Of a stretch of DNA of 64,000 nt, positions 10,431 through 21,249 are shown one piece after another (position 1 is the stretch's first letter; every line of letters begins with the position of its first letter). This stretch comes from Kalaharituber pfeilii. Lineage: Eukaryota; Ascomycota; Pezizomycetes; Pezizales; Pezizaceae. Location: NCBI GenBank assembly GCA_015179045.1, contig WHUZ01000033.1:553199-617198 (forward strand). The letters run 5' to 3'. The notes under the pieces are model-generated. The model saw nothing but the letters and a program-made list of their open reading frames with translations, was not told where the DNA came from and did no database searches. A program made the translations under genes and the position numbers.

Positions 10431-11327
10431 GTTGCAGGACTACTTGGCACTTCAGCCCATTAGCTTAGGCGCAAGCTGTGTCAATTTAGTATCAAATGCG
10501 ACTGGGTTCAATCCGGCGCGAGGCGTAACCAGCAGTACTTACGACGAGTGGCCGCGATTCCTGTATGACAGAAGAGACCTATGGCTCAAATCTGCTATTG
10601 GAACCTTCTACCCACCCCCCTTCTAGTATTCAGACCCTCCTATCTCATGAACTAAAGATCTTTCCCAGCCCCAGCCTTGCATGTGAGTTCCTCTATGGTG
10701 TCTTTTTGTAACTTGTTCAGGTGCAGCCATCTCTCTCTATTTTCGTTCTTCTATTGCCTTGCTGTCATGGGTCACCTTGGGTTGCTGATAGAGCGTATAT
10801 GCGACGTATGCGAAATGCGACAACAAATATATGGGATGCAGGTGCGTATTGCTAAATGAGCTATGCAGAGGACTAGTAAACGTCACTAGTCAAGTGTTTT
10901 TTCACTGATCTGGTGGGATGCGGTTCTCTACCCAAGACGCCCAAGACGTTATGTTATATTCACTCACTTCCTCCTAAGCCGCCTCGAGCTGAAGTTAAAG
11001 CAATACTGGAAATAGAAGGAAAAAATAATAGGAGATGTCGAAAAGGAAACAGAGAGTACCAGCGAAGGTCAGAAAGAAGGAAGAGAAACTTCAGAAGGTG
11101 CGAAAATAGTTTAGGATAAGAAAGAAGCCGCTGATATGCAAAGTAGTTAGCAGCGATGGATCGAGAAAGTAAGGCAAAAGAGGAACGAAAATAGAGAGAG
11201 ATGGCTGCAGCTGAACAAGTTACAAAAAGACACCATAGAGGAACTCACATGCAAGGCTGGGGCTGGGAAAGATCTTTAGTTCACGAGATAGGAGGGTCTG
11301 AATACTAGAAGGGGGGGTGGGTAGAAG

Positions 11328-12378
11328 CAGTGTTCCCAACGGGCCGGCCAGGCCAGGCCAAGGGTATGGCCTGGCCGGCCTGGGCCATAGAAATCTAGGC
11401 CTGGGCCGGCCTGAAACATTCAGGCCGGCCGTGAGGTCCGCCCGCGCCGGTCCAGGCGGCCTGAATGTTTCAGGCCGGCCCAGGCCGCCCAGGCCGGTCC
11501 AGGCCATTCAGGCCATTCAGGCCGGTCCAGGCCATTGAGGCCATTCAGGCTACAGTGTGAGTTAAGTTATACAGTAGCTATATAATTCTACTCTAATGTT
11601 TAGGATTTTGCTTGCTGATTTTACACCGCCAGTATCGCTTTCCATTAGCCATGCACAGCTTCACCATACTGTCAAATCCAACTTTGTCGCACCAGATTTT
11701 TGTAATCCAAATTCCAGAAGACTCGATATCGGCATCAGATGGGACTGCAGGGAATCGTCGATGCAAGACCAAAACTTGAACTGCACTATGGAGAGTGAAA
11801 ATAGTAGAATTTTTTTTTTTTTTTTTTTTATTTCATTAATCGCATGCCGCCCTATGGGCTATGGCGATGTAAAATAGTAGAATACTAAAGGAATCATTAT
11901 CGCCAGTACCGGTGGTTGGAATGTCTGTCTCCCTGGAATACTAATAAGAAATTAGTATATAGTCAAGCGATACAAAAAAAAATTACTTAGGTGAATACCT
12001 GCGAAAAGCGCTGCTCAATAAAAAAAAGTCTAGATAGTTATCCGAAAATATTGAAAGGTTCATATTAAATCCGTGTCCAAGTAACCTGAAGGTGGCCCCT
12101 GAAATAGCCTCATAACCAGCCCTCCTGCCCCTGAAATTGCTTAAACGGCCTGAATGGCCTGGACCGGCCTGGACCAGCCTGGGCGGCCTGGACCGGCCTG
12201 GACCAGCCTGGGCGGCCTGGACCGGCCTGGACCAGCCTGGGCGGCCTGGACGGCCTGGACGGCCTGGACCGGCCTGGGCGGCCTGGGCGGCCTGGGCAGT
12301 TTCAGGCCTGCCAAGCCAGGCCGCCAAGCCGGCCGGCCCAGGCGGCCTGGTCGGCGGCCTGGCCGGTTGGGAACACTG
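11328..12378. mobile_element. hAT-A MITE, copy 2
   Basis: A 1051-bp element with TIR CAGTGTTCCCAAC and a perfect 8-bp duplication GGTAGAAG (11320-11327 and 12379-12386). The empty target is visible in the other arm of the host element, where GGTAGAAG occurs once (inverted, about 10603-10612). This is the best proof of the hAT assignment. It is internally near-identical to 6094-7134, with GGCC arrays of different length. Confidence 0.92.
11811..11871 (-). mobile_element. LINE-A tail mini-retroposon (61 bp)
   Basis: Sense sequence starts ACATCGCCATAGCCC and ends in poly(A), flanked by AAATAGTAGAAT (11799-11810 and 11872-11883). It is absent from hAT-A copy 1 at about 6600-6625, which supplies the empty site. 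The base of its hairpin is ATCGC/GCGAT rather than CTCGC/GCGAG. Confidence 0.9.
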
Positions 12379-12436
12379 GGTAGAAGAAGGTTCCAATAGC
12401 AGATTTGAGCCATAGGTCTCTTCTGTCATACCTGGC

Positions 12437-12890
12437 ACCTCAGAAGGAGTTACTGTTACCACCCCTAGTGCTTCAACTACTACTACTTCAAGTCCTGGTA
12501 TTCCTGAATCACTTGAGGAGTCTAGGAACAATGAAGGTCAGATCAAGGTATAGAGATTAGCTCACGAATATAAACTACTTCTATACAATTGAAGGTGCAT
12601 TGCATCCCACATGATCTGTATATGCAATATTGACTTTTAATAAAAAAGACCAGCCCTAGATAAATGAGAATTACTAGTTTTCTATATAATTTTTCTGATT
12701 TCGAGAATGTTACATACAGGGAGGACTCAACTTAGGTAAATAATGATAAATTTAGTTGTAAATATTGGAATTTTGATTTTTTCCTCATTATGATAGCAAA
12801 TTCTGATTCAGCGATGTCAAATTGGTATAATGTTAAGCAACTTCTATAGTTGCAATATATTCAAATAAAAGTAGTAGAGTGAGGAATGCA
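12437..12890. repeat. inverted duplicate of 3544-4005
   Basis: A/T-rich sequence without a recognised gene, in inverted orientation relative to 3544-4005. Confidence 0.75.
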
Positions 12891-13980
12891 TGACGAGGAG
12901 TGCCCAGACAGTGGATCGTTACAGGGGGGCAGATCGTTACCACATCGGGCACGCTATGTATTGTACCGACATCCCGAAATGCTTGTCAGAGGTCAGCTTT
13001 TAGCGTGAAGCTATTTACCCGGCTCGCTATACAATATCCCGTTACAACACCCCGCATTCCACCAACGATGCCATCCGATGCTGGTGCCTTCCCAACCCGT
13101 TACGTTGCCGTCCTACTGTAGTCAGCGTCTGGTTGCGAGACTAGTCCTACTGGTTTACCATCCATGCACACCGAGCGTCCCTCTGCGCTGCCTGGTAGAG
13201 AAGCCACCCATGTCCGCACAGCTCGACTGAAATCCCCACTCATGCATCCGGCATTCCGCTGCGCCTTGTTCCAGCCAGGTCCTGTTTTGCTTCTTTTATC
13301 GACCCTCCGCATGGACTAATTGTGTCAGTGAGAGCGGCTGTGGAGCGCCTGTGGAATTGCACACCGCAGGATTTCCTATTGCGGAATGTGCACCCGATGC
13401 CACATGACGTGTTGCTCGGTTCAGAAATCGATTACCGCAAGGCACACAAGGCACACACCCTGCATTTCCGCCCTCCAACTCCCAACCTGTTACAGTACGT
13501 TGCCGTCCTCCTGGTTTGCAACATCCACCCACATGTAGGGTCTCTCTGCAGTGCCTGGCGGAGAAGTCACTCATGGTCGCCACAGGCCAGCTGAAACCCC
13601 TACTCATGCATCTGCTTTCCACGCATTCTGCTGCACCCTGTTCCAACCGGGTCCTGCTTCGCTGCCTTCTCCTCTGCATGCATGAAATGTGTCACTAGGA
13701 GCGGCCACATCGCAGGACACTCCTATGCGGAATGCGTACCTGATGCCGCATGATGTGTTGGCCGATTGATTACATGACAGTGGCATTGCCGACGATTTCC
13801 TCACAAGAGATGTCTCCATACTAACGTGAACTCTGGTAGTATTTTTATTTTATTTATTTATTTTTTTTTATATACATATAATTGCTCGCGTGCCGCCCAC
13901 TCTGGTAGTAAAAACCTCCGGAGCATTCTGCTAAAGTCTTTTTCCGCATTTCCTCCTCCATTAATTTATCTACCACTTCG
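12891..13980 (+). other. NLR1 upstream region
   Basis: No gene recognised. From about 13040 it is homologous to the regions before NLR2 (38150-39097) and NLR3 (55000-55764), with repeated AAGGCACACA motifs, so it is probably the shared promoter and 5' leader of the NLR family. The more distal TTCGCGAA module of the other copies is missing here. It is interrupted by a LINE-A tail at 13842-13898. Confidence 0.6.
13842..13898 (-). mobile_element. LINE-A tail retroposon truncated at the hairpin loop
   Basis: Sense sequence begins GGGCGGCACGCGAGC, exactly the 3' arm of the LINE-A hairpin, followed by an A/T-rich tail. It is flanked by ACTCTGGTAGTA (13830-13841 and 13899-13910). The orthologous insertion is at 38945-39015; the NLR3 copy has the empty site (55681-55693). 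Confidence 0.88.
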
Positions 13981-16900
13981 ATGGACCCCTTCACACTTGC
14001 AACCGGTATTACTCGATGTCGGCAAGATCTTATCGGATTATATCAGCCAGTATAAATCAGCGCCAACGGATGCCCAGACTCTGCTAGAAAAGATTACAGC
14101 TCTGAGCGACGTTCTGAAGCAGCTGGTCAGGTTTCTGGAAGAGGAGGATGTCAAACAAGACTTCCATGAGACCTCGGTTCTGTGCCGGGTCGTTGACCTC
14201 TGCAAGGGTAAAATTACGAGCTTGCGCTCCACTCTGGTGAAGTTGAAAAAGTCTGGTGGTTTTACAGACCGCCTCAGATGGCCTTTCCGCAAGCAAGAGT
14301 GCATGGATCTGGCCTTAACTTTGCATCACTATACTCAGACACTCCAGTTCTCACTTACTATTGCGAATTGGTATTATAGTTTCATTCCAATTTAAATTTG
14401 AGTGATTCCAACTGATACACAATTCAAATAGTGAACTGCTTTCGAAAACGTCAAAAGAGGTGATTGCGAAACTCTCCGACCAACGAAAACGGATGGACAA
14501 CATTTCATTATTGCTCAGCGATGTGCCAGCCTACATGGCAGAAACGAGGGTGACCCTAGATACACTGTTGGGCCTGCTGTCTAAAATTGATAACATGGCC
14601 ACAAATGTGCAGGAAATCAAGGACGGAGTTCAGAGTATACAACAGAACATGGATGGTATAGGATCCACTGCCGAAGCTCCTTGTGGCTTAAGATACATCT
14701 CTGCTGACCTCTAGCCCTCAGCTGCGAATATGGAGAAGTTGCTCACTTGGTTATCACCACTCGAACCGCAAAAAAGACATCAAGCAGTCCAAGCAAGCCG
14801 GGTGAAGGACACAGGAAACTGGCTCTTGCAGAGTGAGCAATTTCGGTTATGGATAGAGGATAAAACGAACCAACATCAGTCAAGCCAAGTTCTAGGGTGC
14901 TTTGGCGAGCCAGGCGCTGGGAAAACGGTGATTGCGTACGTATGCCATAAAACCTCCTAATCGTGCACTCAAAGTATTCAGGCTAAAACCGGCCCTACCA
15001 AGCTCACTTGTCATCGACCACATCTCTATAACCTTTTCTAGCAGATCGCCATTGATTGGAATTATCTTTCTGTATTGCGACTATCGAGACAAGCAGGAAC
15101 AAACTCTGGTGCACATTCTTGGCAGCTTCGTAAAGCAGCTCGCATTACAATGTACACACGCAGGAATCCAGCTGCCTGAGGTTGTCCGAAGCACTTACAA
15201 AACCGCTCAGAAATCTCAGATAAGGCTGGATTGTGGGACCGGCATCAACCTGATAAAAAGTTTTCTACAAGAGCTTTGCAGTACCTTCATCTTGATTGAT
15301 GCACTTGATGAGTTGCAAGACACGACAAGAACCAACCTTCTCCAGGTGATTGATGATATCATCCAGTTAAAAACAAACTTGCAGATCTTCTTCACTTCCA
15401 GACCACATGTTCAAGAGGAGGTCAACCACTATCTAAGTATTGAAATGAAAACATTAACAATTGTAGCACACGAAGAGGATATTCGGACATACCTAGTACA
15501 CAAAATTCAATCTGACAATAAAGATGCTATGAATGACCAGTTGAGCAGAGAAATACTGGAGATAATACCAAAGAAAGCAGCGGGAATGTAGGATGCCCTT
15601 CATAATTATGTATCACGCAATGGATAACATTTCTTGCATAGGTTCTTACTAGCAGCACTACATATCGACATGATCCTGGATGAACTCACGATAACCAAGA
15701 GGCGGTCTGCTCTTTCCAACTTGCCACCAGGTCTTCATGCAGCCTACGACGGAACCATAGAGAGGATGCGCGAATCACCGCGTCGATTTGAACTAGGCAT
15801 GAAAGTGCTTACGTGGATATACCTAGCTGAGCGGGCGTTGAAAGTGATAGAACTCCAACATGCACTGTCAGTAGAGGATGGAGCTGAAATACTGGACTCT
15901 GACAACTTTCCATCTAAAAGCACCTTACTACACTGCTGCTGTGGGTTGGTGACGGTGGACGACGAGACATCAACCGTTCGTCTTGTGCATTATACTCTCC
16001 AGGAGTATTTCAACTTGTACGAGGAAAAATACTTTCCGGATGGCCATAACTTGATTGCACGGACCTGTCTGACATATCTGAGTTTTCCTGCCCTCGCCGC
16101 TAAGCAACTGGGAGGTTGGGAGCAGTTGGATCTCGATGTCTTTAATTACGAGGTTTGGGGCATGTGGCAAAAGCTAAATATGGAGGAGTATGCCTTGTTT
16201 TCTTATGCAGCTTTTGAATGGGGCCACCACGCACGAAGGCAATGTGATAACGCCACTTGTGATCTTGTTATTACCCTGCTTCAGCGAGAGAAACCTCCTC
16301 TGGGCATTCTACCGCTCCTGTGTGATGAGTGCTCGAACCGGGGCTCGGAGCGCTTTTGCCGCCTGGGTAGCCTTCATCTTGCTGCCTTTTTCGGCATTGA
16401 GGGCGTCATCGGCAAATTGCTTCAAGATTCGGATCCCAATGAGAGATCCGGTTGTGGGGGTACAGCATTAGCTTTTGCGGCCGAGAATGGCCATGAGACC
16501 ATTGTTCGGATTCTGCTCCAGCACGCGGGTGTTGATGTAAATGCCAGAGGTGATTGCAGGAGTGGAACACCGCTTTATCGGGCAGTTAGAAATAGTCACG
16601 CGACAATAGTCAAGCTGCTTCTTGAGCAAGAGGACATTGATGTCAATACTGGATGCAAAGTGGGCGATCCACCGTGGGAGGAGGTGCCACTTCATGATGC
16701 CGTCATACACTGCGATGAGTCCATATTACGCTTACTACTGGACCGACCTGACATTAAGGTGAATGCTGAGGATTATGAGGGTCGCACACCTTTTCTGCTT
16801 GCTATTGAGTGCCATAATGCGGTCGCAATGCGTTTGCTTCTTGAGCGACCGGACATTGAGTTCTCCACATCCAAGTTAGAGGACTTTGAACTGAAAAGGG

Positions 16901-18061
16901 TCGAAGTACTACTAGACGAAGATATAGATATTAACTTTCGCCCTTCGTATGGCGGAATACTACTCCACCTTGCAGTTTGGTGCGAAAACGAGGACAAAGT
17001 CCGCTTCCTGCTCGCCCGAAGCGATGTAGATAACAATCTGGCCGATAAAGACGGCAAAAACACCATTCCACTGTGCAGCTGAATATAGTTACGAAAGCAT
17101 AGTCCGCTTACTACTCGACCGCAGTAATGAAAATATCAATCTGGCTGATAAGGACGGCAAAACACCACTCCACTATGCAGCTAACCGGAGTGATAACGAG
17201 AGTACAGTCCGCTTACTACTCGGCCATAGTGATATAGATATCAATCTGGCCGATAAGGATGGCAAAACACCACTCCACTATGCAGCTGAGCAGAGTAACG
17301 AAAGCACAGTCCGCTTACTACTCGACCGCAGCAATAAAGATATCAATTTGGCCGATAAGAACGGCAAAACACCACTCCACTATGCAGCTAGCCGGAGTGA
17401 TAACGAGAGCACAGTCCGCTTACTACTCGACCGCAGTGATGAAGATATCAATCTGGCCGATAAGGACGGCACAACACCACTCCACTATGCAGCAGCTGCA
17501 TGGGGAAATAACGAGAGCACAGTCCGCTTACTACTCGACTGCAGCAATATAGATATCAACCTGGCCAATAAAGACGGCAGAACACCACTCCACTATGCAG
17601 CTAACCGAAGTGATAACGAGAGCACAGTCCGCTTACTACTCGACCGCAGCGATATAGATATCAATTTGGCCGATAAGGACGGCAAAACACCACTCCACTA
17701 TGCCGCTGGAGGGAGTAATACTGAGAGCACAGTCCGCTTACTACTCGACTGCAGCAATATAGATATCAATCTGGCTGATAAGGACGGCACAACACCACTC
17801 TACTGTGCAGTTGAAAGGAATGGCACCAAAACGCGCTCGGGTGAAGTATTGCACCTCTGGAGCATAGTTCGCTTACTACTCGACCAAAGTGATATAGATA
17901 TCAATCTGGCCGATAAAAGGGGCACAACACCACTGTCATTAGCAGTTCAAAAAGGGCACCATACCATAGCTCGATTAATCCGTGATCGAACCGGGCAATC
18001 CAGTGCGCAGCTGCCATATTCTCCTGTCCGGAAACGAAAACTGAGCAAGGTCACAACTTAG
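13981..18061 (+). pseudogene. NLR1: helical N-domain / NACHT / ankyrin STAND protein, frameshifted
   Basis: Fungal NLR-type signal-transducing NTPase of the kind used in heterokaryon incompatibility and non-self recognition. Exons: 13981-14370, 14432-14655, 14722-14935, 14982-15587 and 15642-18061, with introns of 61, 66, 46 and 54 bp matching NLR2 and NLR3. The N-terminal domain starts MDPFTLATGIT. Exon 3 carries the P-loop GEPGAGKT and exon 4 the Walker-B-like FILIDALDEL. Exon 5 opens with a winged-helix region (FLLAALHIDMILDEL) and ends in ankyrin repeats (DINLADKDGKTPLHYAA). Two lesions are visible. Twenty bases present in NLR2 and NLR3 are missing after codon 10 (near 14011), breaking frame. 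One extra A near 17055 leads to a stop at 17080-17082, after which the repeats continue in another frame. Exon 2 is 9 nt longer than in its paralogs. Either lesion could be a sequencing error; the 20-bp deletion is less likely to be. Confidence 0.88.
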
Positions 18062-18093
18062 GTGCTAGTCTTTCGGAATTCTTTCTCTTGTTC

Positions 18094-18283
18094 TTTTTTT
18101 TTTTTTTTTTTTTTATATCAATACTCGCATGCCGCCCAAAGGGCTATGGCGAGGGTCTTTATTAATGAAAGTAAAAAAAAACACACAAAGAACAAATCTC
18201 GTAACCCTACCTACATGTATTGCCCGCGAACTCCTCCATGATGCGGGTGGCGCCCGGTATCTCCTACTTCCGACCCCTCTCCG
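18094..18283 (-). mobile_element. ORF1-only LINE-A derivative, 5'-truncated
   Basis: Poly-T, LINE-A hairpin (loop TTT), then the CCCGC/GCGGG hairpin region and the last codons of ORF1 in antisense. It is flanked by TTTCTCTTGTTC (18082-18093 and 18284-18295). The empty site is present after NLR2 (about 44161-44172), so the insertion followed the NLR duplication. Confidence 0.9.
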
Positions 18284-18295
18284 TTTCTCTTGTTC

Positions 18296-18630
18296 AGATA
18301 TAGCCAGGATGTTGTTGAGGGTTACGTATATCGACATTTTAAGTTCAATCTTTCTACGACTGTCACCAGTAAATGTTTCTAGTTATACTTGTTCCAATTT
18401 CATTTCTCCATTTGATTTTCTATTCATGTAGTTTCGCTCTTTAGCTTCCTAGGAACAGGAATCGCGGCCACTCGTCGTAAGTACTGCTGGTTACGCCTCG
18501 CGCCGGATTGAACCCAGTCGCATTTGAGAATCAATTGATATAGCTTGCGCCTAGGCTAATGGGCTGAAGTGCCACGTAGTCCTGCAACCTGAGCTTAACT
18601 TAACAAGTATGACAGGTCTCTCACGCCAGC
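18296..18630. repeat. NLR 3' flank and module edge
   Basis: Shared with 44165-44500 after NLR2. It includes the ACAGGAATCGCGGCCACTCG edge (18455-18485) and the start of antisense 57-bp units. It marks the left border of a segmental duplication (18296-24350 with 44141-49840). Confidence 0.75.
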
Positions 18631-18693
18631 TTTTTTTTTTTTTTTTTTTTTTTGTCACATGACCCCGCATGCGGCTCTTCGCCATGGCAGGAC
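18631..18693 (-). mobile_element. LINE-B tail mini-retroposon
   Basis: Poly-T followed by antisense GTCACATGACCCCGCATGCG and GCCATGGCAGG. It lies between imperfect duplications TCTCNCGCCAGC. The duplicate block has the empty site near 44493-44506. Confidence 0.85.
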
Positions 18694-18901
18694 CTCTCTC
18701 GCCAGCATTGAATTTGATAGATATGACAGGTCCGGCCCGATGGCATGAGATATGCCAGAACGAGTCGAATTTAATAGATATGGCAGGTCCGGCCCCACGG
18801 CTGAGGAAGAATAACCTCAATTTTACAGGCATAGCAGGCCCCACCTACCGGCGCGAGATGAGGTAGAGTGAGCTGAATTTGACAGGCATAGAACTTGAAG
18901 T

Positions 18902-18940
18902 CAATGAATCCAACAGGCCAGGCCAGGCCAGGCCAACAGG
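18902..18940. mobile_element. hAT-B left end, deletion remnant
   Basis: CAATGAATCCAACAGGCC plus a few CAGGCC units fused directly to LINE-B sequence. The duplicate locus at 44709-45300 shows that about 560 bp, including the LINE-B 3' end, were deleted here. Confidence 0.75.
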
Positions 18941-21172
18941 AGTCCTTTCCCATCCCCTCACCTGTCCTCAACCTGGTGAAGGCAGTGGCTGCTCCTCTGC
19001 CCCACCTCATCACCGAGCCCCCTCCATACCCCACTTCCCTCCTCTCCGCTGCGCGCAGTTTTTTCCACTTCTGGCGCAAGCCTCCTTCTGTCACCACTGA
19101 CTTCCCTATCCTGTCCGCCGCCTTTTTTGCTTCGACGTCCGCCGCCTCATTGCCAGCGATACCGATGTGCGCTTTCACCCGCATCAGCTTGACGTCCCCC
19201 CCTTTCTTTTTCCTCTCCGCCACCGCATCCACTACTCTCCTCAGGTCTCCAGTTCGTGCTTTCCCTAGTCTCCCCGCCTTCCTCACCGCCGCAATTGCTG
19301 CCTGTGAGTCAGTTGGGATGACCAGGTTCGCCGGCGCCGGTGCCGCCTTCTCTATCCCCTTTCTCACCCCCTTCACTTCTCCATCCCATACCGTCGCTCC
19401 CGTCCCCATTTCTTCACCCCCTACGCCATCCCATTTCCAAAAACCCCCTCCCACTCTCCCCTTCTCATTCATACTACCATCTGTGTACACTGCCCCCGCC
19501 CCTTGCGTCGCCCAGAAGATGGAAGACTCCCACTCCTCCACGCTTCCCCCCTTGCGTCCTTCTCTCGTCACTTCTTCCACCTCCACTCTCGCACATCTTC
19601 CTCCCCATGATACTTCGTCTACCCCCTCCGGCATAACGAAGCTAACCATACTCTGCACTCTCCCCGCCACCGACTCAAACCCGTCCTTCTTCTGTGTCGC
19701 CCATCCCACGCTCCAATCCTTCCAATCTCTGCCCCGCTCCTCCGCGTCTCCCTCCCCTCTGAAGTCTGCCGTCTAAATGTCCCCGCAGCCCTCCGGCTCA
19801 CCCATGCTTCTTGCCACCGGCCTCGCCTGTGCGGCGTCTAGTGCTGTCTCTGCACTCTCCACTCCGGCAATCCAGTTAACCTTCTGAATCGCTGCTCCGT
19901 GGACAGCGCCTGTGGCCTTCTTCAGTACCTGGTACTGAATTTTCTCCATTTCTCTCCTCCACTCCTTCTGACCGCGCCATCCAATCTCCGACCCCCACAT
20001 CATCACCGCTCTTATCATCCCCGTATACAGCTGCCGCCAGCTCCTCGGGCTCATACCCCATTGCCCCGCGCCTAATCCCATCATCGCCCCCGTGAGTCTT
20101 CTCGCCTTCTCCACCCTCGCCTTCCAATGGATGTCGAATTCGAGTGTCGAATCGAAGATCACTCCCAGCCACTTCACTCTTTCCACTTCTCTTCTTCTCC
20201 TCTTCCCCTTGCCGAACACAATGTCCTCGTGTTTCGCCGGCTCCAGCGGTACCCCCTTCTCTTCTGCCACTCTCTTCACTATATTCTTCACCTTCACCCT
20301 TAGTCTTTCTTGATCTAAGCCCCCCCCCAATCCCACACCGTGACATTTATGTCGTCCACATATGAGGGTACCTCACACTCCGCTTCCGAGATTTGGACCC
20401 TCAACGTCTCTTCCACCTCCTCCAGTATTGGCGCCAGCCAGATCAGGAAAATCACCGGCGACAGCGGGGACCCTTGCGGTACCCCCACGTTCGCCTTTCC
20501 CTCCCCTCTTACCTGCCCATCCCATTCCATTTTTTTCTTTTTTTTTTTTATATCATTACTCGCATGCCGCCCGATGGGCTATGGCGAGGTATCCCATTCC
20601 ACTGTGAATCCCCTCGCCCTAAAGAAGCCCTTCAACCATCCTGCCCATCTCCCTGCCTGTCTGTCCCCTTCAATTCTCCTCATCATCTCCTCCCCCCGAA
20701 CATTATTAAAGCCTCCTCTCACGTCATCTAGGCTCCATATCGCACCCCCCTTCCTCGCCAGACACCTTTGCGTCTTGGTTACCGCCCTCATCATGGCCTC
20801 CGCTGCATTTCGTCCCTTCCGTCCTCCAAACTGATGTCGGTGAAAGAGTTGATCCGCATTCTGGAGCTCCCCCGCAACCACCTTCTCTCCCAATTTCGCC
20901 ACGCAGTTGATCAAGTTTATTGGCCTCCACCCCTTTACCTGAGTTTTGTCTTTCCCTGGTTTCGGGATCATCACCACCTTGCTCAGCTGCCACTCCTCCG
21001 GCGTCCTTCCCTTCGCCATCTCCTCTGCCAGCTGTGTCAAGACCTGGTTTCCCAACGGAGTCTTCATCACTAGCTTCAGTAGCTTGTATGATACCCCATC
21101 CGGACCCGGTGCCGACACATTGCTTGTCCCCTTCCGCGCCTCGTTCAACTTGTCTACCAGCTCTCCCACCCG
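18941..21172 (-). pseudogene. LINE-B ORF2 remnant (reverse transcriptase and RNase H), copy A
   Basis: Minus-strand non-LTR retrotransposon polymerase in several frames. It begins inside the RT domain (GPDGVSYKLLK, WRPINLINCVAKL). RT motifs follow: GVPQGSPLSPVIF, YVDDINVTVW and VKWLGVIFDS. RNase H has VYTDGSMN and TDSQAAIAA. The ORF is broken by frameshifts and by the 61-bp LINE-A tail at 20530-20590. The 3' end is deleted. The right edge ends at GCGTACAATGAGCT, the target-site duplication resolved in the copy at 44848-47954. It is 5'-truncated: the endonuclease domain and ORF1 are missing. Confidence 0.88.
20530..20590 (-). mobile_element. LINE-A tail mini-retroposon (61 bp)
   Basis: Sense sequence starts ACCTCGCCATAGCCC and ends in poly(A), flanked by perfect 11-bp duplications ATCCCATTCCA (20519-20529 and 20591-20601). 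It interrupts LINE-B ORF2. The segmental duplicate near 47384-47395 has the empty site. Confidence 0.92.
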
Positions 21173-21249
21173 CGTACAATGAGCTGAGTTTGACAGGTAT
21201 GGCAGGTCCGGCCGGACAGCGTGAGATGAGGTAAAATTTGACAGGTATT
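21173..21249 (-). repeat. 57-bp minisatellite, left of LINE-A insertion
   Basis: Antisense units whose continuation is at 23380. The uninterrupted sequence is at 47969-48060 in the duplicate block. Confidence 0.85.

Larger units (their letters stand above)
10566..12428. mobile_element. TA-flanked long-TIR element, interrupted by hAT-A
   Basis: Begins TGACAGAAGAGACC and ends with its complement, flanked by TA (10564-10565 and 12429-12430). The inverted arms are about 195 bp (10566-10762 against 11172-11327 plus 12387-12428), so it can form a long hairpin. Without the nested hAT-A and its duplication it would be about 804 bp. The loop (10763-11171) has a short Lys/Arg/Glu-rich open frame but no recognised domain. 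The TA duplication suggests a Tc1/mariner-type mover; this is an inference. Confidence 0.75.

Noticed and set aside
10430..10564. tRNA-derived SINE in the module edge (GGTTCAATCC resembles box B, TAGCTTAGGCG box A)
   Set aside because: Acceptor and anticodon arms do not pair, copies lack poly(A) or target duplications, and the GGGTTCAA motif is altered to GGGTACAA in the copy at 1925.
14038..14304. Minus-strand ORFs opposite NLR exon 1 (also 39175-39441 and 55731-56108)
   Set aside because: They exist in all copies only because exon 1 is conserved; the + strand has the spliced NLR frame with matching phases.
19340..19776. Ser/Pro-rich proteins on the + strand opposite LINE-B ORF2
   Set aside because: Antisense shadows of the GC-rich ORF2 frames, where the minus strand has clear RT and RNase H motifs.
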